Part shown: positions 60,065 through 64,000 of the stretch, one piece after another | Layout of the letters: each line of letters starts with the position of its first letter | How positions within the stretch are numbered: position 1 is the stretch's first letter | Assembly (NCBI RefSeq): GCF_005144415.1 | Contig: NZ_SWJE01000001.1 | Coordinates: forward strand, 1-64,000 | Direction of reading: 5' to 3' | Source of the DNA: Trinickia terrae | GTDB lineage: Bacteria > Pseudomonadota > Gammaproteobacteria > Burkholderiales > Burkholderiaceae | Length of the DNA stretch: 64,000 nucleotides | Notes under the pieces: generated by a model | What the model saw: only the letters and a program-made list of their open reading frames with translations | Database searches by the model: none | Told to the model about the DNA's origin: nothing | Translations under genes and position numbers: made by a program

Positions 60065-60082
60065 CTAAGGGTTATCCCTTAG
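60065..60082. repeat. Palindromic element CTAAGGG-TTAT-CCCTTAG
   Basis: CTAAGGG (60065-60071) and CCCTTAG (60076-60082) are exact reverse complements. CCCTAA follows at 60091-60096, a third related half-site. It lies 18 bases before the start of the 58-residue gene, so it overlaps its promoter or leader. Confidence 0.55.
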
Positions 60083-60100
60083 GACAAAACCCTAATCATC

Positions 60101-60277
60101 ATGAAAACCTTGACCGCCTTCGTCGTGGAATCCCCGCTCTCCAAAGCGCTGGCCGACTTTGCCGCCGCGTTTCGCCGTGAAGCTCGCCGCGCGCTGATGC
60201 TCCACCTGGAAACGTGCGCTATCGTCGCCGAAGCCCACGAGCGCCGCGTGCGCGTAGCGGCGAGCCGCAAGTGGTAA
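60101..60277 (+). CDS. Small conserved-type protein, 58 residues
   Basis: ATG at 60101 to TAA at 60277. The product begins MKTLTAFVVESPLSKALADF and is an amphipathic, Arg/Ala-rich helix ending RVRVAASRKW. Small proteins of this style are common in Burkholderia-type genomes, to my memory, but no function is known to me. No signal or membrane segment. GC content and third-base use look like the neighbours. The next small gene starts 14 bases later. Confidence 0.6.
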   Translation: MKTLTAFVVESPLSKALADFAAAFRREARRALMLHLETCAIVAEAHERRVRVAASRKW

Positions 60278-60291
60278 CCGGACCCGGACGA

Positions 60292-60510
60292 ATGCCCCAG
60301 CGTTTTCGAGTCTTCGAACGGATCGCGTTCGCGCTGGTCGTGATGTTCGCGCTTGGCTGCACGGTGCTTATCGCTTACGAAAACGATCCGCAGGCGTTCC
60401 ACAACGGCATGCAGTACGGCAAGCAAGCGCTGCGCTGGACCGGCCAATATTCGTTTGCCTGCTCATCGCTGCCCAGCGACGACTGCGGCCGTCTTTCGCC
60501 GATGGATTGA
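60292..60510 (+). CDS. Small single-helix membrane protein, 72 residues
   Basis: ATG at 60292, preceded by GGACG; a longer frame begins inside the previous gene. The product has a basic start (MPQRFRVFER), a membrane helix at about 11-29 (IAFALVVMFALGCTVLIAY) and a polar C-terminal part with two Cys residues near the end (FACSSLPSDDCG). With the helix near the N terminus it would place the tail outside the cytoplasm. Function unknown. It is probably cotranscribed with the 58-residue gene and converges with the DUF1345 gene. Confidence 0.5.
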   Translation: MPQRFRVFERIAFALVVMFALGCTVLIAYENDPQAFHNGMQYGKQALRWTGQYSFACSSLPSDDCGRLSPMD

Positions 60511-60535
60511 GCGGCGCGTGCATCGGCTCGATGCG

Positions 60536-61191
60536 TTACGAGCCGAGCAGCCCCGCCGCGATGTTCACGCACAGTCCCAGCACGGCCACGTTGAAATAGA
60601 ACGACAACACCGATTGCGCGAGCGCCGCGCGGCGGATCTCGCGGGAGCGCAGCACGACATCCGAAGTCTGCGACGCGACTGCGATCGTGAACGAGAAATA
60701 CAAGAAGTCCCAGTAGTTCGGCTCCAGCTTGTGGTCCGGGAACAGCAGAGCCGTCTGCTCCGCATCGGGCGCGTAGTACAGCCGCGCGTAGTGCAGCGTG
60801 AAGATCGTCGGGATCAGGAACCACGCGCCGAACATCGTGACGCCTGTCAGCGCGTAGTGCGCGAACTCGCCCCTGAAGCCCAGGTTTTTCGCCGAGGCGA
60901 GCTCCATCACGATCGCGGCGATGCTTGCCACCGTCGCCAGGCAGATCACGAACAGCACGACTCCCGCCTTTTCGTCCTCGCGCACGGCCACCTCGCGGAC
61001 CTGCTCGTGATGCGCGCGCGCCATCTCGATCCACATCAGCAGCAGATAGAGCCACACGGCACAATCCCAGCCGACCAGGGACGCACCATGCTGCGTAACG
61101 GCACGGGGATCAGCAGCGCAGCCAGCACGCCGGCGAGGAGCCCGATCATCATGCGCGGGCGATTGCGAAGCACTTGCGGATAGAGCGTCAT
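60536..61191 (-). pseudogene. DUF1345-family membrane protein, frameshifted
   Basis: The N-terminal part, starting [20 protein letters not shown] at 61191, and the remainder, [20 protein letters not shown] onwards to [19 protein letters not shown], lie in two reading frames. The junction is at about 61080/61081: adding one G there makes ...[14 protein letters not shown], the normal family sequence, and a 218-residue protein. So a single base is missing. The intact family has about six membrane helices; [20 protein letters not shown] is the conserved signature. The function of DUF1345 proteins is not known. Either a real inactivating mutation or a sequencing error explains this. A longer single frame upstream of the shift has no family character. 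Confidence 0.85.
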
Positions 61192-61515
61192 GGGCGTCGG
61201 TGCCGGTCGCTGGAAAATGAAAACCTGTTGATCGGAGCAGGCGCTTGTCTCGCGCCGGATGCAAGACAAGCTCGGATCTTGCTTTTGGCACGCAAGATTA
61301 TCGTCGAGAGGGCAAGCGCGCGAAGGTCATGAATTGTGAAATGACCCTATCACCGCTATAGTTCCCACCGGTGAAACGGCGGCCGATGTGGGGCCGCCGC
61401 CATCGCGCAGCGCATTAGACCGCGCAAGCGGCAAGCAAGACAAAGACCAGTTCCGGGGCGGACAGCCGGCACCAGGGCCGGCTGGGTCACACATAAGACA
61501 TCATCTGGAGCCCAC
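61192..61515. promoter_or_regulatory. Upstream region of the FAD dehydrogenase operon
   Basis: This 324-base gap contains small hairpins: GCTTGTCT/AGACAAGC (61243-61271), ATCTTGC/GCAAGAT (61276-61298) and CAGCCGGC/GCCGGCTG (61463-61484). TATAGT near 61358 is a possible -10 box for the dehydrogenase operon. No gene is evident. Confidence 0.5.
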
Positions 61516-62085
61516 ATGACAGATGCCCAGGCGGATGGCGCGCGAGAGAGCGCGCCGTCTGTGTCCTCTCGCCGCGAGTTCGTGCTTGGCGCGTGCGCGT
61601 CGGCCGTGGCGCTGGCGTTCGCCGTCGCGGCCGGCGCCGGCTTGCCGTTCGGCGCTGCGCCCGCCTTCGCTTTCACGCCGCCCGCGGGCGGCGGTCTCGA
61701 CGCCTTCCTCGCCCTCTCGCAGCAGCTGACGGGCCGCACGAGCTTCGATCCGATTCTCGCCAAGCGCGTCTACGCCGCGCTCGCGAAAGCCGACAGCCAG
61801 TTCACGCAGAACGTCGCCGCGCTCAACGCGTGGCTGCAGGGGCACGCCTCGGTGCCGAGCGATACGGTCACCCAGGCGCTCGCGGTCGATCAGCCGAATC
61901 TCGCGAAGACGGTCGGCGCGGTGATGCGCGCGTGGTATCTGGGCCTCGTCGGCGACATGCCCAACGTGCAGGTCGTCGCCTACGAGCGGGCGCTGATGTT
62001 CGATCCGGTGAAGGACGTGCTGACGATCCCGTCGTATTGCAGGGACGTGCCGTTCTATTGGGCGCAGAAGCCGTCGATCACGTGA
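61516..62085 (+). CDS. FAD-dependent sugar dehydrogenase gamma (small) subunit, Tat-exported
   Basis: 189 residues. A twin-arginine signal is at SSRREFVLGA (Arg19-Arg20), followed by a hydrophobic stretch and a cleavage-type APAFA near 48-52. The rest matches the small subunit of membrane FAD sorbitol/gluconate/glucose dehydrogenases: LDAFLALSQQLTGR near the start and VMRAWYLGLV with MFDPVKDVLTIPSYC near the end. In the B. cepacia glucose dehydrogenase this subunit acts as a chaperone carrying the flavoprotein out through the Tat system; the same is likely here. ATG at 61516 has GGAG upstream. The catalytic subunit gene follows after 58 bases. Confidence 0.9.
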   Translation: MTDAQADGARESAPSVSSRREFVLGACASAVALAFAVAAGAGLPFGAAPAFAFTPPAGGGLDAFLALSQQLTGRTSFDPILAKRVYAALAKADSQFTQNVAALNAWLQGHASVPSDTVTQALAVDQPNLAKTVGAVMRAWYLGLVGDMPNVQVVAYERALMFDPVKDVLTIPSYCRDVPFYWAQKPSIT

Positions 62086-62143
62086 CGGCCGCGGCGCTGC
62101 GCCAGCGAGAACCGCAATCACAGACCTACCACTGAGGTCAGGC

Positions 62144-63745
62144 ATGGCAATCAACAATTCGGCTGATGTCGTCGTAGTCGGCTCGGGGGTGGCGGGCAGT
62201 CTCGTCGCCCATCAGCTTGCGCTCGCGGGCGCGTCGGTGATCCTGCTCGAAGCGGGGCCGCGCCTGCCGCGCTGGCAGATCGTCGAGAATTTCCGCAACT
62301 CGCCCGCGAAGGCCGATTTCGCGACACCGTATCCGTCCGCGCCTTACGCGCCCCATCCCGAGTATTCGCCGCCCAATGGCTACCTGATCCAGAAGGGCGC
62401 CTATCCGTACAACTCGCAATACCTGCGGCTCGTCGGCGGCACCACGTGGCATTGGGCCGCCGCCGCGTGGCGCCTGCTGCCGTCGGACTTCAGGCTGAAG
62501 ACGATGTACGGCGTCGGGCGCGACTGGCCGTACCCGTACGAAACGCTCGAGCCCTGGTACTACGCGGCGGAAGTGGAACTGGGCGTCTCCGGTCCCGACA
62601 CGGCGATCGACCTCGGCTCGCCGCGCGCCAAGCCCTATCCGATGAAAGCGCTGCCGCTTTCGTACATGGACCAGCGCTTCTCCGACGTCCTCAACGCGCA
62701 GAGCTTCAGGGTCGTGCCCGAGCCGGTCGCGCGCAACAGCCAGCCTTACGGCGGACGTCCGACCTGCTGCGGCAACAACAACTGCATGCCGATCTGCCCG
62801 ATCGCGGCGATGTACAGCGGCTCGATTCATGCGGAGAAGGCCGAGCAGGCCGGCGCGAAGCTGATTCCGCAGGCGGTCGTTCACCGTGTCGAAGCCGACG
62901 ACAAGGGGCTCATCACGGCGGTCCACTACAAGGACCCGAGCGGCGGCACGACGCGCATCACGGGCAAGCTCTTCGTGCTTGCGGCGAACGGCATCGAGAC
63001 GCCGAAGCTGATGCTGATGTCGACCACCGATAAATTCCCGCACGGCATCGGCAACAGCTCCGATCAAGTGGGCCGCAACCTGATGGATCACCCGGGCACC
63101 GGCGTGAGCTTCCTCGCCAACGAGGCGCTCTGGCCCGGACGAGGCCCGATGGAGATGACCTCGATCGTGAACTTCCGCGACGGCGCGTTCCGCTCCACCT
63201 ACGCGGCGAAAAAGCTGCACCTGTCGAACGGCGTGCCGACGATGGCGATCACGTCCGCGCTGCTGCAAAAGGGCCTCACCGGCGCCGAGCTCGACCGCCA
63301 GATTCGCGACCGCGCCGCGCGCACGCTGACGATCAACAGCTTCCACGAACACCTGCCCGAGCCGGAGAACCGCATCGTGCCATCGGCCGATCACAAGGAT
63401 GCGCTCGGCATCCCGCAGCCCGAGATCCATTACTCGATCAACGACTACGTGACGAAGAGCGCTGCGAACACGCACGAGCTCTATGCGCAGATCGCGGCGC
63501 TGTTCGGCGGCGCCGAAGTGACGTTCGACGACAACTTCGCGCCGAACAATCACATCATGGGCACGACGATCATGGGCAACGATGCGGCCGATTCGGTCGT
63601 CGACGCCGATTGCCGTACGCACGATCACCAGAACCTCTTTATCGCGAGCAGCGGCGTGATGCCGTCCGCTGCGTCCGTCAACTGCACGCTCACGATTGCG
63701 GCGCTGTCGCTCAGGCTCGCCGACAAGCTGAAGCACGAACTCTGA
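62144..63745 (+). CDS. FAD-dependent sugar dehydrogenase alpha (catalytic) subunit, GMC family
   Basis: 533 residues. It oxidises an aldose or alcohol (glucose, sorbitol or gluconate; not decidable from sequence) at the periplasmic face and passes electrons to the cytochrome subunit. The FAD motif is VVVGSGVAGSLVAHQLA near 10-26. A cysteine cluster, TCCGNNNCMPIC at about 207-218 (Cys208, 209, 214, 218), matches the 3Fe-4S binding site described for B. cepacia FAD glucose dehydrogenase. The GMC C-terminal block is SSGVMPSAASVNCTLTI, with NHIMGTTIMG before it. It has no signal of its own, so it needs the gamma subunit for export. GAGG precedes the ATG. Confidence 0.94.
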   Translation: MAINNSADVVVVGSGVAGSLVAHQLALAGASVILLEAGPRLPRWQIVENFRNSPAKADFATPYPSAPYAPHPEYSPPNGYLIQKGAYPYNSQYLRLVGGTTWHWAAAAWRLLPSDFRLKTMYGVGRDWPYPYETLEPWYYAAEVELGVSGPDTAIDLGSPRAKPYPMKALPLSYMDQRFSDVLNAQSFRVVPEPVARNSQPYGGRPTCCGNNNCMPICPIAAMYSGSIHAEKAEQAGAKLIPQAVVHRVEADDKGLITAVHYKDPSGGTTRITGKLFVLAANGIETPKLMLMSTTDKFPHGIGNSSDQVGRNLMDHPGTGVSFLANEALWPGRGPMEMTSIVNFRDGAFRSTYAAKKLHLSNGVPTMAITSALLQKGLTGAELDRQIRDRAARTLTINSFHEHLPEPENRIVPSADHKDALGIPQPEIHYSINDYVTKSAANTHELYAQIAALFGGAEVTFDDNFAPNNHIMGTTIMGNDAADSVVDADCRTHDHQNLFIASSGVMPSAASVNCTLTIAALSLRLADKLKHEL

Positions 63746-63760
63746 CGGAGACCCGCCACC

Positions 63761-64000
63761 ATGCCGAACCCGAGGTCTCGCTTCTTCAAACCCGCCGACC
63801 CGCGCCGCTGGCCCAGGCGCATGGCCGCCTTGGCGGCGCTGTTTTCGCTATTTGCGCTTTATCTCGCGTGGTACGCGTCGGCGGATCCGGACCCGTCGCC
63901 GGCCGACGAATCGCCGATTGCGCTCGCGGCCGCCGAGGGGCCGGCAAGCGGTGCGACGGCCGCGAGCGGCGAAGCCGCGCTGCAAGGCGATGCGGCAGGC
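63761..64000 (+). CDS. FAD dehydrogenase cytochrome c subunit, N-terminal part (cut by window end)
   Basis: 80 codons are visible, starting MPNPRSRFFKPADPRRWPRR. A basic N terminus is followed by one hydrophobic helix (MAALAALFSLFALYLAWYA) that would be a signal or anchor, and then an Ala/Ser/Gly-rich linker. The CxxCH heme motifs lie beyond the window. The identity as the multiheme beta subunit is inferred from the gamma-alpha-beta gene order known for this dehydrogenase type; GGAG lies 10 bases before the ATG. Confidence 0.7.
   Translation, partial: MPNPRSRFFKPADPRRWPRRMAALAALFSLFALYLAWYASADPDPSPADESPIALAAAEGPASGATAASGEAALQGDAAG

Larger units (their letters stand above)
59499..60100. promoter_or_regulatory. 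Region between glgE and the 58-residue protein gene
   Basis: About 600 bases without a convincing gene. It contains the inverted repeats at 59578-59611 and 60065-60082, listed separately. Frames on both strands (59647-60180 plus, 59548-59937 minus) overlap each other, have no family character and were not called. Promoters for glgE (leftward) and the small gene (rightward) are expected. Confidence 0.5.

Noticed and set aside
59647-60180. 177-codon plus-strand frame before the small genes
   Set aside because: Overlaps another frame on the opposite strand and the 58-residue gene, has no ribosome site and no family resemblance.
61493-61501. ATAAGACAT, half of the GntR palindrome, before the FAD dehydrogenase operon
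   Set aside because: Only one half-site with no symmetric partner nearby; a nine-base match is expected by chance somewhere in a window of this size often enough not to claim regulation.

Overview
The window reads as a gene-dense, GC-rich piece of a Burkholderiaceae chromosome (Burkholderia, Paraburkholderia, Trinickia or a close relative). The evidence is gene order. The run sdhCDAB-sdhE-gltA, leuCDB-asd-fimV-truA-trpF-trpB-methyltransferase-trpA-accD-folC-SPOR-cvpA-purF-metZ is the order I know from that family (often on the second replicon), and protein sequences such as the 113-residue FKBP and the three-subunit FAD glucose dehydrogenase fit it. No rRNA, tRNA, CRISPR array, intact insertion sequence or replication origin was seen.

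Layout. (1) 1-3424, minus strand: mdh, a CitE-like CoA-ester lyase, prpB and the start of prpC, i.e. malate dehydrogenase plus the methylcitrate arm of propionate use. (2) 3425-9952, plus strand: a GntR regulator behind a perfect 26-bp palindrome, then sdhCDAB, sdhE and gltA, closed by a strong terminator. (3) 10147-30908, plus strand: argG, leucine (leuC, leuD, leuB), aspartate semialdehyde (asd), fimV, truA, tryptophan (trpF, trpB, trpA) with an orphan DNA methyltransferase inside, accD, folC, a SPOR protein, cvpA, purF and metZ. metZ is preceded by a convincing SAM-II (SAM-alpha) riboswitch followed by an intrinsic terminator. (4) 30945-38535: an isolated S8 protease with AT-rich upstream DNA, FKBP and AraC genes, a degenerate histidine-kinase-like protein, a CNNM/CBS membrane protein and ilvD. 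(5) 39017-59498, minus strand: a large alpha-glucan/trehalose cluster in two blocks, glgX-treZ-malQ-treY and glgE-treS/mak-glgB. Between them sits a plus-strand, less GC-rich two-gene insert: a DUF6402-type protein and an overlapping membrane protein. (6) 60101-64000: two small genes, a frameshifted DUF1345 membrane gene, and the start of an FAD glucose/sorbitol dehydrogenase operon (gamma, alpha, and the cytochrome subunit cut by the window end).

Functional picture. Regions 1-2 hold TCA-cycle and propionate entry genes, possibly controlled together by the GntR protein. Region 3 is amino acid, folate, fatty-acid and purine biosynthesis. Region 5 encodes the full GlgE route (trehalose to maltose to maltose-1-phosphate to linear alpha-1,4-glucan to branched glucan) and the reverse debranching and TreY/TreZ route back to trehalose, so trehalose and glycogen can be interconverted without the GlgC/GlgA route, which is absent here. 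The most unusual items are the SAM-II switch, the DUF6402 insert, the GlgE protein carrying a catalytically incomplete amylase-like N-terminal domain, the pseudokinase, and the single-base frameshift in the DUF1345 gene.
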